From Caldilineaceae bacterium bin34 (GTDB taxonomy: Bacteria > Chloroflexota > Anaerolineae > Caldilineales > Caldilineaceae), in contig MPMO01000007.1 in the NCBI GenBank assembly GCA_002238555.1, forward strand, positions 1 to 64,000: a stretch of 64,000 bases of DNA. Direction: 5' to 3'. The translations under genes were made by a program, and so were the position numbers. The notes under the pieces were generated by a model. That model was not told the DNA's origin. It did no database searches and saw only the letters and a program-made list of their open reading frames with translations. Position 1 is the first letter of the stretch. Each line of letters opens with the position of its first letter. Positions 39,435-48,922 of this stretch are shown here, in pieces.

Positions 39435-40550
39435 CTAGGTGGATGTGGGGACTGCGCACGGAACCGCGCCGTTGGCGGCTACCAGGGAGTCTGCGTCCGG
39501 ATGCCACGCGTGCATCAACTCGGCGTTGAGCAGGCTTCCGCCCGCCGCGCCGCGGATGGTGTTGTGGCCTAGGGTCAGGAACTTGAAGTCGAACAGCGGA
39601 TCGGGACGCAGGCGTCCGGTCACCGTGGCCATGCCCGGTACGGATCCCGCCAGCCGATCCAGCCGCGGCTGGGGTCGGTCCTCGGCCTCCCGGTAGATGA
39701 TGGCCTGCTCCGGCGCCGACGGCAGCCGCAGCTGCTGTGGAAGCGGATTGTATTCCCGCCAGGCCTCCAGGATCTCCTCGGCGGTGGGCTTGACGTCGAA
39801 TTCCACACTGATGGCCTCCAGATGGCCGTTGCGCGTGGCCACGCGGTTGCAGTGCGCCGAAATCCGAAAGTCCGGCGGGATGATCCGCTCTCCGTCGAAG
39901 CGCCCCAGCAGCTTGTGCGGTTCCTTTTCCTCGACCTTGGTCTCCTCGTCGGCAATGTACGGCACGATGTTGTCCAGGATATCCATGCTGGAGACCCCGG
40001 GGTAGCCGGCGCCGGATATGGCCTGCATGGTACAGACGAACAAGCGGGAGATGCCGAAGCGTTCGTGCAGGGGGTGCAGCGCGGAGACCAGGTGGGTGGT
40101 GGTGCAGTTGGCGTTGGTGACGATGTAGCCGTCCCAGCCGCGCCGCCGCTGCTGGATGGGGATCAGGCCGATGTGGTCCGGGTTGACTTCGGGGATGAGC
40201 AGGGGTACGTCGTCCGCATAGCGGTAGGCGCCGGCATTGCTGTAGACGCCGTACCCCGCCTGGGCGAAGGCCTTCTCGGTCGTGCGGGCCTGGTCGGTCG
40301 GCAGGCCGCTGAACACGATTGTGCATTCGATGCCGGGTTCCACCGGCTGCACCACCATGTCGCGGACGACCGCCGGCATCGGATCGCGCAGTATCCAGGT
40401 ACAGGCTTCGGCATAGGGTTTGCCGACGCTGCGCTCCGAGGCGCAGACCGCCGTCAGGCGGAACCAGGGGTGCTTGTCCAGCAGCGACAGGAAGCGCTGC
40501 CCGACGGTGCCGGTGGCGCCCAGGACGCCTACGTCAATCCGCTTGTTCAT
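39435..40550 (-). CDS. asd: Aspartate-semialdehyde dehydrogenase (archaeal/fungal type)
   Basis: It reduces aspartyl phosphate to aspartate semialdehyde, the branch point to lysine, threonine and methionine. The 371-residue protein begins with the NADP-binding loop [13 protein letters not shown]. The catalytic Cys is in [16 protein letters not shown] sequence ([11 protein letters not shown]), and the C-terminal half has [10 protein letters not shown]. These features fit the fungal/archaeal-type ASADH more than the short bacterial type. ATG 40550 is preferred to TTG 40559. The gene is between hom and the HAD-like gene in the metX operon. Confidence 0.95.
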   Translation of the reverse strand: MNKRIDVGVLGATGTVGQRFLSLLDKHPWFRLTAVCASERSVGKPYAEACTWILRDPMPAVVRDMVVQPVEPGIECTIVFSGLPTDQARTTEKAFAQAGYGVYSNAGAYRYADDVPLLIPEVNPDHIGLIPIQQRRRGWDGYIVTNANCTTTHLVSALHPLHERFGISRLFVCTMQAISGAGYPGVSSMDILDNIVPYIADEETKVEEKEPHKLLGRFDGERIIPPDFRISAHCNRVATRNGHLEAISVEFDVKPTAEEILEAWREYNPLPQQLRLPSAPEQAIIYREAEDRPQPRLDRLAGSVPGMATVTGRLRPDPLFDFKFLTLGHNTIRGAAGGSLLNAELMHAWHPDADSLVAANGAVPCAVPTST

Positions 40551-40589
40551 TGCATGCAACAGGTTCTGAATCCGGTCAATTGGGAACGA

Positions 40590-41693
40590 TCATGGATGGG
40601 CGAAGGCCAGCTCGACAACATCGCTCAGGACGCCGGCCGCAGTGGCGTCCACCCCGGCGCCCCGGCCCTGGAGGACCAGGGGCTGGGGGTTGTACCAGCC
40701 GCTGCGAAACTGGACCAGGTTGTCCGTGCCCTGAAGCTGTCCCAGGGGGCTGTCCAGCGGTACTTCCTGCAAGCCGACCCGCACGGCATCCGCCGACACG
40801 GAGGCCACGTAGCGCAGGCAGGCATTGCGCCGGGCCGCGGCGGCGCAGCGGGTCTGGAAGCCACGATTCATGGAAGGCAGCGCCTCCATGAACTCATCCA
40901 CGGACAGGTCCGCGGCCTCCTCCGGATACAGACTTTCAATCCCGACATCCGCCAGCGACAGGTCCAAACCCATGCCGCGCGCCAGGATCAGGGCCTTGCG
41001 CGCCACGTCAACCCCTCCCAGGTCGTCCCTCGGGTCCGGCTCGGTGTAGCCGGAGGCCTTGGCCTCGGACACAACGTCGCTGAAGGCCTTTCCCTGCTGC
41101 AGACCGGTCATGACATAGCCCAGCGTCCCGGACAGGGCGCCGTCCATCGAGGCCACGGGGTCTCCGCTGCCGACCAGGCGGTTCAGGGTGGCCACGACCG
41201 GCAGTCCCGAACCTACGGTGGTCTCCCATCGGCTGCGTCCCAGATTCCAAGTGCCTGCGGGTGTGTGGGTCAACCGGTTCCAGACGGCCAGGTCCTGGGT
41301 CAGCGGTTTCTTGTTGGCCAGGACAATGCGGTGGCCCGCCTCCAACGCCCACTGCAGGGCGTCGGCTGTCGCGTCGGCCGCCGAACAGTCCACCACTACG
41401 GATCCCGGAGCAGTCCCCTGTTTCACCGCGGCCAAGGGCGAAGCACAGACACTGCCGCCGGCCCATTCAGCCACCGGCCGGCCGCCTGCCTTGTGCTTCA
41501 GGATGGCCGCCAGTTCGGTGTCCGGAAGGCCGTCGTCTCCGGTGCAGACCAAGCCTTGGCTGTCGCTGACGGCGCGGATGGACAGGCGCAGGGCGTAGTG
41601 GCGATCATGAAAGGCGCGTTGGCTCAGAACCTGGGAGACGAAAGAACGACCAACGCTACCCAACCCCAGCACAACGACGGGAACATTAACCAT
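40590..41693 (-). CDS. hom: Homoserine dehydrogenase, short form
   Basis: It reduces aspartate semialdehyde to homoserine. The 367-residue protein has a Rossmann start (VVVLGLGSVGRSF), the ANKKPLTQ strand, the catalytic region LSGTLGYV and the substrate loop GYTEPDPRDDLGGVDVARKALIL. The C-terminal ACT domain of longer enzymes is missing, so threonine feedback by that domain is not expected. A 149-bp gap separates it from lysC. Confidence 0.95.
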   Translation of the reverse strand: MVNVPVVVLGLGSVGRSFVSQVLSQRAFHDRHYALRLSIRAVSDSQGLVCTGDDGLPDTELAAILKHKAGGRPVAEWAGGSVCASPLAAVKQGTAPGSVVVDCSAADATADALQWALEAGHRIVLANKKPLTQDLAVWNRLTHTPAGTWNLGRSRWETTVGSGLPVVATLNRLVGSGDPVASMDGALSGTLGYVMTGLQQGKAFSDVVSEAKASGYTEPDPRDDLGGVDVARKALILARGMGLDLSLADVGIESLYPEEAADLSVDEFMEALPSMNRGFQTRCAAAARRNACLRYVASVSADAVRVGLQEVPLDSPLGQLQGTDNLVQFRSGWYNPQPLVLQGRGAGVDATAAGVLSDVVELAFAHP

Positions 41694-41842
41694 GAATTGG
41701 GTGCATCCGTCTCCTCGGGATAAGCGCGGATTCTAGCACAGCAAACACCGCCGGAATCCAGTCCTCCGCGAAGGGTTTCGGACCGGATTCGGTCAGGAAA
41801 ATGCCGCCGGAAACGCGTGTCCGGTACGGATTGCCGGGGCAA

Positions 41843-43267
41843 TCAGCCGGTTGGCTGCGCCAAATTGAAGGCTTGGTGCAGGGCGTTGACCGCGGCGTCG
41901 GCGGCATCCCGCACCACGACCAGGCTGATCATGGTGTCGCTGGCGCCCTGTGCGATGGACACAACGTTGATCCGGGCATCGCCCAGGGCCGAGAAGACCC
42001 GGGCCGCGATGCCCGGCGTGTGGCGGATGGCCTGGCCCACGGCGGCCACGATGACGATGTCGGGATCACCGTCGATGCGTTCGATGTAGCCGCGGTCCAG
42101 CTCCATTGAGAACTCCCGGCGCAGGGCGTTGATCACCATGTCGGCCGAATCATCCGGAACCACGAAGCAGATGCTTTGCTCACTGGAACTTTGGCTGATC
42201 ATGAGCACGTTGGCGTTCACGTCCGACACGGCGCGGAAGGCCCGGGCCGCGATGCCCGGCACGCCGATCATGCCGCGCCCCTCGATCATGATCATGTTCA
42301 TGTCCCGGATGGCCGAGATCGCCTTGATCCCGGCTTGTCGCGCACGGTGTTCGTCCGCGATGACCCGGGTGCCGGCATGATCGGGTTCGAACGTGTTGAG
42401 GACCCGCAGTCCGATGCCCTTGCGGATGGCGGGCCGCACGGTCTTGGGATGGATTACGCGGGCGCCGTAGTAGGCCAGTTCGGCAATCTCGGGGAACGTG
42501 ATTTCGCGCAGCGAGCGCGCGTCCGGCACCACCTTGGGATCGGCGGTCTTGACTCCGCTGACATCGGTCCAGATTTGGATTTCGTCGGCGTCCAGGGCCG
42601 CTCCCAGAATGGCTGCCGAGTAGTCCGACCCGCCCCGGCCCAGCGTCGTGTGGAGTCCGTCAAAGGTGGAGGCGATGAAGCCGCCGGTGACCACCGCCCT
42701 GCCCTGCGCCAGCAGGGGCGTCAACTGTGTCTGGCAGCGTGATTCGGTTTCGCTGACCAGGGGTTCCGCCGCGCCGAAGTTGTCGTCGGTCACAATGAGG
42801 GAACGGGCGTTGGCGTGCACCGCCGCAATGCCGGCGGACCTCAGCACCTCGGTCAGCAACGGCGCCATCACCTGTTCGCCCGTCCCGCAGATCCAGTCGT
42901 TGCCGCGAGGGGTCAACTCGCCCAGCACGGCGATGCTGTCCAGGACCCGCCGCAGTTGCCGGATGGTTTCCTCCAGCTCCTCGGTGAGCCGCCAGCGCAC
43001 GTCGGCATCGTCGATGAGTGTCTCCGTCACCTCCGCATGTTGGGCGCGCAGCAGGTTGCAGGTGGCTTCGGTCCGGTCGTGGTCGGCGTTGGCCGCGGCC
43101 TGGGCCGCGGCGGACAGCAAGTCCGTCACGCCGCTCATGGCGCTGGTGACCACTACCACGCCCGGGCGCGTCTGCTGGGCGTCCAGTTCCCTGCGGACGA
43201 TGGCAGCCACCTGTCGCAGGGCGTCCGCACTGCCGACGGACGTGCCGCCGAACTTCATCACAATCAT
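41843..43267 (-). CDS. lysC: Aspartate kinase with two ACT domains
   Basis: It phosphorylates aspartate, the entry step of the pathway. The 474-residue protein begins with VMKFGGTSVGSADAL (ATP site) and includes GRGGSDYSAAILGAAL. Two ACT domains follow (from about residues 310 and 395, MIEGRGMIGVPGIAARAF and VIVAAVGQAIRHTPGIAARV), so allosteric inhibition by lysine and/or threonine is expected. The ATG at 43267 is 42 bp after metW. Confidence 0.96.
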   Translation of the reverse strand: MIVMKFGGTSVGSADALRQVAAIVRRELDAQQTRPGVVVVTSAMSGVTDLLSAAAQAAANADHDRTEATCNLLRAQHAEVTETLIDDADVRWRLTEELEETIRQLRRVLDSIAVLGELTPRGNDWICGTGEQVMAPLLTEVLRSAGIAAVHANARSLIVTDDNFGAAEPLVSETESRCQTQLTPLLAQGRAVVTGGFIASTFDGLHTTLGRGGSDYSAAILGAALDADEIQIWTDVSGVKTADPKVVPDARSLREITFPEIAELAYYGARVIHPKTVRPAIRKGIGLRVLNTFEPDHAGTRVIADEHRARQAGIKAISAIRDMNMIMIEGRGMIGVPGIAARAFRAVSDVNANVLMISQSSSEQSICFVVPDDSADMVINALRREFSMELDRGYIERIDGDPDIVIVAAVGQAIRHTPGIAARVFSALGDARINVVSIAQGASDTMISLVVVRDAADAAVNALHQAFNLAQPTG

Positions 43268-43309
43268 TTTGAAGTCTCCGCAGGGGGAAAGCGCGAGTCG
43301 GATGCTCGC

Positions 43310-43921
43310 TCAACGGGTGTGCGGCGCCTGCAGCACGAAGACGCCGGTGGTGGCTCGCCACTTGGCCGCCGAGGGATTTTTCACTGGCCGCGTGCCGGCC
43401 AGGTAGATCGAGTCAACCACCTGGATCCGTTCAATCAGACAGAATTCCAGGAAGTCGGCGATGGTCACCGCCTGCCAGCGTCGGGCTCCGTGCCAAGGCT
43501 CGGGCAAAATGGGGGCTTCCGGCATGCGGCCCTTCAACACCAGGTCAAGCCGGGCTCGCCAATGGCCCCAGTTGGGCAGGCTGACGACGACCTGTCGGCC
43601 CACCCGCATCATCTCCTGCAGGACGCCGACCGGCCGGTTGAGGTAGTGCAGGGTCTGGCTCAGGATGACGTAGTCCACGGACTGGTCCGGATAGTCCTCC
43701 AGGCCGTCATTGAGGTTGCCCTGGACCACGGTCAGGCCCTTGCCGACGCAGTCCATCACGGCCTCCTCGTGCAGTTCGATGCCGGTCCCCCGGATGGCCT
43801 TGGCCTCGATCAGGTAGGCCAGCAGTTCGCCCGTGCCGCAGCCCAGGTCGAGCACACGGCTGCCCTCGGTCACCAGTTCGGTGATGGCCGTCAGGTCGGG
43901 CCGGGCCCGGACGTCGTGCAT
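43310..43921 (-). CDS. metW: MetW, class I methyltransferase-like partner of MetX
   Basis: The 203-residue protein has the SAM-binding loop VLDLGCGTGELLAYL and the block LSQTLHYLNRP, with the family's SLPNWGHWRARLDLVLKGRMP stretch. MetW is required with MetX in many bacteria for homoserine acylation; it may act as an activator and not a methylase. It starts 12 bp after metX. Confidence 0.95.
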   Translation of the reverse strand: MHDVRARPDLTAITELVTEGSRVLDLGCGTGELLAYLIEAKAIRGTGIELHEEAVMDCVGKGLTVVQGNLNDGLEDYPDQSVDYVILSQTLHYLNRPVGVLQEMMRVGRQVVVSLPNWGHWRARLDLVLKGRMPEAPILPEPWHGARRWQAVTIADFLEFCLIERIQVVDSIYLAGTRPVKNPSAAKWRATTGVFVLQAPHTR

Positions 43922-43933
43922 GCGGAGGGTGGT

Positions 43934-45127
43934 TCAGGCCTGGCCCGCGGCCAGCCCGTTGAGGTAGTTGGTCAGGATCCGGGTCATCCTGTCCGGCTCC
44001 AGGAGAAAGGCATCGTGGCCCCAGACGCTGTCGATGTCGACATAGGTGACGGCGATGCCCAGGGCGTTCAGGGCCCGCACCAGGTCGCGGCTCTGGTGGC
44101 TGGGGTAAAGCCAGTCGCTGGTGAAGCTCAGCACCAGGAATTTGACGTCGACCGCCTGGCGGAAGGCATCTGCCAGGCGGCCCGTGGCCTGGGTCAGATC
44201 AAAGTCGTCCATGGCCTTGGTGACATAAAGATAGGCGTTGGCGTCAAAGCGTTCCGGAAACTTCTGGCCGTTGTACAGGAGGTAGCTCTCCACCTGGAAT
44301 TCCGGTTTCAGGAAGTCGCGCCCGGTGCGGCCGGAGCCGACATCCCGATTCAGCCGGTCGCCGAACTGCTTTTCGTGCATGGACTGTTCGGACAGGTAGG
44401 TGATGTGGCCCACCATGCGCGCCACGGCCAAGCCGGCATCCGGCTTGTCGGCCCGGTCGTAGTAGTCGCCGCCGTGCCAGTACGGATCGCGCGTAATCGC
44501 CTCGCGGCCGACGGCATCGAAGGCAATCTGCATCGGGCTGTGGCGCGCCGTGGTGGCAATCGGCATGGCGCTCACCAGGCGGTCGGGATGGTGGGAGGCC
44601 CACTGCAGGACCTGCATGCCGCCCATGGAACCGCCGGCCACGCTGAGTAGCTTCGCGATGCCCAGGTGGTCGATCAGGCGGACCTGCGCCTCCACCATGT
44701 CGGCAATGGTCACGATGGGGAAGTCGAGGGCCCAGTGCCGGCCCGTGGCGGGATTGATCTCGGCCGGTCCGGAGGAGCCGGAGCAGCTGCCCAGGACGTT
44801 GCTGCAAATCACGAAAAAGCGGTTGGTGTCGAAGGCCTTGCCGGGTCCGATGCAGTCGTCCCACCAGGGCCGCGATTCGGGACGGTCGGGCATGCGCCCG
44901 GCCGCATGCTGGTTGCCGCTCAGCGCGTGGCAAATCAGGATTGCGTTGCTGCGGTCCGCATTCAGTTCGCCGTAGGTTTGGTAGGCCAAGGCGACCTCGG
45001 GCAACTCCTCGCCACAGGCGAAGCGGAAGGGACCGAACCTCAGGAACTGGTCCACGGCCTGAATCTCACCCTGGTATCTGCCGTTGAGCGCAACGGCAGG
45101 CGGTGGCTGGGCTACGGCTGCTGGCAT
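43934..45127 (-). CDS. metX: Homoserine O-acetyltransferase
   Basis: It acetylates (or succinylates) homoserine, the committed step to methionine. The 397-residue alpha/beta hydrolase fold protein has the nucleophile elbow VAGGSMGGMQVLQWA, the NPATGRHWALDFPIVTIADM block and VYVDIDSVWGHDAFLLE carrying the catalytic His and Asp. Acetyl versus succinyl specificity cannot be told by eye. ATG 45127 is preferred; the ORF-wide alternative is a TTG three bases earlier. AGGGGG before the start also forms the right arm of the riboswitch terminator. Confidence 0.95.
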   Translation of the reverse strand: MPAAVAQPPPAVALNGRYQGEIQAVDQFLRFGPFRFACGEELPEVALAYQTYGELNADRSNAILICHALSGNQHAAGRMPDRPESRPWWDDCIGPGKAFDTNRFFVICSNVLGSCSGSSGPAEINPATGRHWALDFPIVTIADMVEAQVRLIDHLGIAKLLSVAGGSMGGMQVLQWASHHPDRLVSAMPIATTARHSPMQIAFDAVGREAITRDPYWHGGDYYDRADKPDAGLAVARMVGHITYLSEQSMHEKQFGDRLNRDVGSGRTGRDFLKPEFQVESYLLYNGQKFPERFDANAYLYVTKAMDDFDLTQATGRLADAFRQAVDVKFLVLSFTSDWLYPSHQSRDLVRALNALGIAVTYVDIDSVWGHDAFLLEPDRMTRILTNYLNGLAAGQA

Positions 45128-45128
45128 C

Positions 45129-45152
45129 AAAAAACCCCCTGTGGGGAGGGGG
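45129..45152 (-). terminator. Riboswitch terminator overlapping the metX ribosome binding site
   Basis: On the minus strand CCCCCT-CCCCAC-AGGGGG is followed by six T immediately before the ATG of metX. The AGGGGG arm is also the Shine-Dalgarno sequence, so formation of this hairpin could stop both transcription and translation. Confidence 0.85.
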
Positions 45153-45180
45153 ATGAAGAGGGTCCCGGACGGACCGCGCT

Positions 45181-45285
45181 CTCATCTCCCAGAACGAATT
45201 CTGTCGGAATTAGCACCCTGCCCGGCGGTGGCGGACGGGTTGCCGAAGCTTCACAGGGCCGATTCCCTCCACTTCTCTGGATGAG
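45181..45285 (-). ncRNA. SAM-I riboswitch (S-box)
   Basis: The minus strand reads CTCATCCAGAGAAGTGGAGG, then GAATCGGCCCTGTGAAG, then CTTCGGCAACCC; after a variable P3 stem, GGGTGCTAATTCC and a P4 hairpin CAGAA-TTCG-TTCTG; then GGGAGATGAG. P1 pairs CTCAT with ATGAG at the ends. These are the conserved elements of the S-box aptamer in the right order. It senses S-adenosylmethionine and should switch off metX, metW and the genes behind them when SAM is plentiful. Confidence 0.96.
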
Positions 45286-45690
45286 GCAACCATTTAGTTG
45301 TGACCGGGATTATGGCTGTGCGGCCGCTTGGTGTCAAATCCACAAAGAACCAGGGTACTGTTGCAGTTTCGTTGATTTTGACGCGAGTTCGGCAAGGACA
45401 CAGGCCCCTTTTTCTGGCTGGCCAACCCTTGGCCTGGACGGGATTGTCGTCGGTCACCGCGGGGGCATGGGACCACATCGTCCCGATCGACCGCATGCCG
45501 CATTGTTTCGGCCCCGCACGAACCAGACTGGGAATTCTCTCGAGAGATCGACCCGGGCAACAGATATGTTCCAAGCGGCGGCCCAATCCGGGCCCGGACA
45601 CGGCGACCGGCCTGTTTGGTACCGGGACAAGACTTCCACTTCTACGGTTATGCGGAAGGTTTATCCCGGCAGTTCCATGTCCATGAGGGT
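45286..45690. other. Non-coding stretch upstream of the riboswitch
   Basis: About 400 bases between hpcH and the SAM riboswitch. The metX operon promoter must lie here; I did not find a clear one. Confidence 0.4.
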
Positions 45691-46473
45691 TCAGGTCATG
45701 GGGGTTTCGGTGTTGCGTACGGCCTCGCAACCCGCGGCCAGGGCCGCCGCGTACACGGCGGTGTCGACACTGTAGGAGATCACGTTGAAACCCGCGTCCC
45801 GCCACTCCGTCATCTGTTTTTCATCGGTTGGCTGGATGCCCGCGCCCAGGCTGTGGGCCCTGGCGCAGTCCACCACCTGTGTCAGCGCAGCCTTGAACCT
45901 GGGATGGTCGAATTCCCCCGGGATGCCCAACGACTGGGACAGGTCGGCCTGTCCCACCCAAAGCACGTCCGTGCCCGCCTCCGCAATCTCCTCCAGGTTG
46001 TCCAGTCCCTCCTGGCTTTCGATCTGGTTGATGATGGTGACCGCCTCGTTGCTGGCATCCATGAAGGACCGGAAATCCACCGCCTCGTAGCCGGACACCG
46101 AGCCTCCCAGCCCAAGGCCCCGCCGGCCCGCGGGTGCATAGCGCACCGACTGGGCGATGTGCCTGGCGGTCGCACCGTCCCGCACGTTGGGAGTCATGAT
46201 GCCCAGGGCTCCGGCGTCCAACATGCGCGCGATGAAGTGGTATTCCGGCATCGGCACCCGTACCATCGGTGTCACGGAGGTGCCCCGGAACCAGGCGATT
46301 AAGTCGGCTACCTGCGCGGCCGAAAAGGGGCCGTGCTCCATGTCGATGAGGACGAAGTCCAGGCCGGCGGCCTCCGCCATTGTGGCCATGCCCCGGGTGG
46401 CGAACTCCCAAATCATGTGGCCAACCGGAACCCGGCCTTCCGCCAGGCGGGCCTTGAGGTTGTTGCGAATCAT
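45691..46473 (-). CDS. HpcH/HpaI aldolase family protein
   Basis: The 260-residue protein is a metal-dependent class II aldolase of the HpcH/HpaI/citrate lyase family. The metal/substrate block DMEHGPFSAAQVADLI and NQIESQEGLDNLEEIA, with the conserved Glu of 'QIES', are intact, as is GADFLWVGQADLSQSLG-like sequence (VLWVGQADLSQSLG). Members cleave or form 2-keto-3-deoxy acid aldols in aromatic or sugar acid breakdown. The upstream extension of the frame is not conserved, so ATG 46473 is used. It lies 22 bp behind hisS. Confidence 0.85.
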   Translation of the reverse strand: MIRNNLKARLAEGRVPVGHMIWEFATRGMATMAEAAGLDFVLIDMEHGPFSAAQVADLIAWFRGTSVTPMVRVPMPEYHFIARMLDAGALGIMTPNVRDGATARHIAQSVRYAPAGRRGLGLGGSVSGYEAVDFRSFMDASNEAVTIINQIESQEGLDNLEEIAEAGTDVLWVGQADLSQSLGIPGEFDHPRFKAALTQVVDCARAHSLGAGIQPTDEKQMTEWRDAGFNVISYSVDTAVYAAALAAGCEAVRNTETPMT

Positions 46474-46495
46474 GTTCACGGCTCGTTGTCGGGTT

Positions 46496-47872
46496 TCAGT
46501 CCAGCAGGGCCCTGAGGCGCGCCACGGCGTCGGCCAGGGGCAGGGTCGTCTGTTCACCGGTCTCCAGGTCCTTGACCGACAGCTCGCCAGCCTCGGCCTC
46601 GCTGGTTCCGGCCAGGACCACAAAGCGGATTCCCTGGCTCTCGGCGTACCGGAACTGTCGTCCCAGGCGGCCGGCAGCCGGGTACAGATCCGTACGCAGG
46701 CCGGCTTCGCGCAACAGGTTGGCCGCCCGGTGCACGTGGCCGGCCACGGCCGCGTCCATCTGGGCTGCCAGAACCTGCGGACCCCGCTCCATCCCTTCCC
46801 CAAACATGGCCCGGTCGGCCATGATCAGGAGAATGCGTTCCAGGCCAAAGCTGAATCCACAGGCTGGCACCGTGCGGCCTGAGAACATGCCCAAGAGATT
46901 GTCGTAGCGTCCGCCCCCGCCCCCGGAACCCGGAAAGTCGGGGAACTGCACTTCGTAGATGGCGCCGGTGTAGTAGCCGAGCCCCCGGGCCAGAAGCGGG
47001 TCGATGCGATAGCGGCCGGCCGCGGGTCCCGCTTCCAGCAGGTCGGTCAACCGCTTCAAATCCGCCACGCCGTCCCTTGCCGTGCCGAAGTCGTCCAGCC
47101 AGCCTTCCAGCAGGGCCAGCAAATCCTCTGTGGTCGCCAAATCCGACATGTCGGCGGCCATGGTCAGAAAGGCGTTGCCGGCCGTCGAGGCGATGCCGCG
47201 CTCCACCAGTTCCCGGCGTACACCGTCCAGCCCGATCTTGTCTGCCTTGTCGATGGCCACCATGGCGTCGCCGGCAAGGTGTTCGGGAATACCGGCCCGC
47301 GCCAGCAGTCCCGCGAGTACCTGGCGGTGGTTGAGCCGCAGCGTGAAGTCGTCCGGCTGTTTGAATCCCAGGCGGTGCAGGCTTTCGGCGGCGGCACCCA
47401 GCACGTCGGCTTCGGCGTCCACCCCCGCGACGCCGACGATGTCCACATCGCACTGGCTGAATTCCCGGTAGCGGCCGCGCGCGGGCCGGTCGGCCCGGAA
47501 CACCGACTGGATCTGATAGCGCTTGAAGATGGCGGGCAGGTCGGCCTGATGGGCTGCCATGACCCGGGCCAGGGGGACTGTCAAGTCGTAGCGGAGGCCC
47601 ATGTCGGCCAAGTCGTCCGGCCGCGGGTCGGAAGCCAAGGCCTTGTCCAGCTTGGCACCGCGCTTGAGAACCTTGTACATGAGGTTCTCACCCTCTTCGC
47701 CGTATTTGCCCTGCAGCGTTGCGAGTCGCTCCAGGGCGGGAGTCTCCAAGGGCAGGAAACCCCAGGTGCGATACACCTCCTGGATCGTGTGAATCACCGC
47801 CTGCCGTCGGCCGGCCTCCACGGGCAGAAAGTCGCGCATGCCTCCCGCCGGGGCATTGTTCTGTGTTGCCAT
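46496..47872 (-). CDS. hisS: Histidyl-tRNA synthetase
   Basis: This class II synthetase charges tRNA-His. The 458-residue protein has RGMRDFLP-like entry (GGMRDFLPVEAGRRQ), motif 2 with VFRADRPARGRYREFSQ, and the histidine-specific motif ARGLGYYTGAIYEV; motif 3 has CGFSFGLERIL. The C-terminal anticodon-binding domain follows. It begins 30 bp after the glycosyltransferase gene. Confidence 0.96.
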   Translation of the reverse strand: MATQNNAPAGGMRDFLPVEAGRRQAVIHTIQEVYRTWGFLPLETPALERLATLQGKYGEEGENLMYKVLKRGAKLDKALASDPRPDDLADMGLRYDLTVPLARVMAAHQADLPAIFKRYQIQSVFRADRPARGRYREFSQCDVDIVGVAGVDAEADVLGAAAESLHRLGFKQPDDFTLRLNHRQVLAGLLARAGIPEHLAGDAMVAIDKADKIGLDGVRRELVERGIASTAGNAFLTMAADMSDLATTEDLLALLEGWLDDFGTARDGVADLKRLTDLLEAGPAAGRYRIDPLLARGLGYYTGAIYEVQFPDFPGSGGGGGRYDNLLGMFSGRTVPACGFSFGLERILLIMADRAMFGEGMERGPQVLAAQMDAAVAGHVHRAANLLREAGLRTDLYPAAGRLGRQFRYAESQGIRFVVLAGTSEAEAGELSVKDLETGEQTTLPLADAVARLRALLD

Positions 47873-47902
47873 GGGTGGTCTGATTCCTTGGAGTCGAGCA
47901 TG

Positions 47903-48922
47903 TCAGCCTGTCGGACGCAGCCCGGTGCCGAGGACGCGCCAGTAGCTGTGGAGCCGGTCGCGCCGCAGGGCAACGCGGTGGCCAACCAGTAGTTTGGCGA
48001 ATTCCAGCCCCAGTTGCAGGGCGAACTCGCACAGCAGGAACCGGCGCAGGAGCTCGGCCCACAACACGCCGAAGTGCTTGCGGTAGTAAAGGATCTTGCT
48101 GGTGTTGAAGATGATGTGGGTCTGGGCCGGCACCTGATCCGAACTTACCCCGCCGTGGTGAATGATTTCGGCTTCGGGACAGTATTGGATGCGCCAACCC
48201 GCCTCCCGGATGCGCAGGCAGAGGTCGGTTTCCTCGCTGTACATGAACAGGCGTTCGTCGAACCCGCCGACTCCCGCCAGCACTTCCCGCCGCACCATCA
48301 GGGCGGCACCCTCCAGCCAGTCCACCTCCTGTCGAAAGTCGTCCGGCCATTGCCGGCAGTGGTAGTGCCGAGCCCACGGGTTCTCGGGCCAGGCACGGCC
48401 CAGCCAAGTGCTTTCCCAGAAGCCGGTCAGGCGCTGGGGGAACCGGCGCCGCGACGGTTGCAGCTTGCCGTTGCTCCTTACCAGGCGTGGTCCCACCAGG
48501 CCTGCATCGGGACGGCTCCACAGGGCCCGGTGCAGTTCACGGAGGGCGGCGGGGCCGACCAGCGTGTCCGGATTGACCAGAAAAACCGAGCGGCCGCGGG
48601 CGGCCCGCCACCCGATGTTGTTGCCCCGCGAGAATCCGGTGTTGTCCTGCTGGGGCAGGAACCGGACCCAGGGAAAGCGGAGCGGGATCAGGTCCGGAGT
48701 GGCATCGCCGCTGGCGGCATCGACCAGCACCACCTCGAACGTCAGATCAGGCTGTCCGGCTTTCGGGGAGGGCAGTTCACGGACATCGGCATCGGCCGCG
48801 GGGCGGCTGTGCGCTTCCAGTTCGTCCAGGCAGGCACGGACATGGTCCCAGACATTCCAGCTGACCAGGACCAATGACAGGTCCGGGGCGGTGCGCTCCG
48901 TGTTCTCGCCCGTCCGGTTCAT
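47903..48922 (-). CDS. Glycosyltransferase family 2 (rhamnosyltransferase-like)
   Basis: The 339-residue protein has the GT-A nucleotide-binding start LSLVLVSWN, the strand FEVVLVDAASGDATP, RGRSVFLVNPDTLV carrying a DxD-like acid, and the acceptor block GFDERLFMYSEETDLCLRIREAG typical of rhamnosyltransferases. The C-terminal part has hydrophobic helices that may touch the membrane. Its ATG overlaps the stop of the PhyH-like gene by four bases (ATGA). It may build a cell-surface glycan; acceptor unknown. Confidence 0.9.
   Translation of the reverse strand: MNRTGENTERTAPDLSLVLVSWNVWDHVRACLDELEAHSRPAADADVRELPSPKAGQPDLTFEVVLVDAASGDATPDLIPLRFPWVRFLPQQDNTGFSRGNNIGWRAARGRSVFLVNPDTLVGPAALRELHRALWSRPDAGLVGPRLVRSNGKLQPSRRRFPQRLTGFWESTWLGRAWPENPWARHYHCRQWPDDFRQEVDWLEGAALMVRREVLAGVGGFDERLFMYSEETDLCLRIREAGWRIQYCPEAEIIHHGGVSSDQVPAQTHIIFNTSKILYYRKHFGVLWAELLRRFLLCEFALQLGLEFAKLLVGHRVALRRDRLHSYWRVLGTGLRPTG

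Noticed and set aside
39822..41723. Long plus-strand frame opposite asd and hom
   Set aside because: Antisense shadow; the minus-strand genes explain the sequence.
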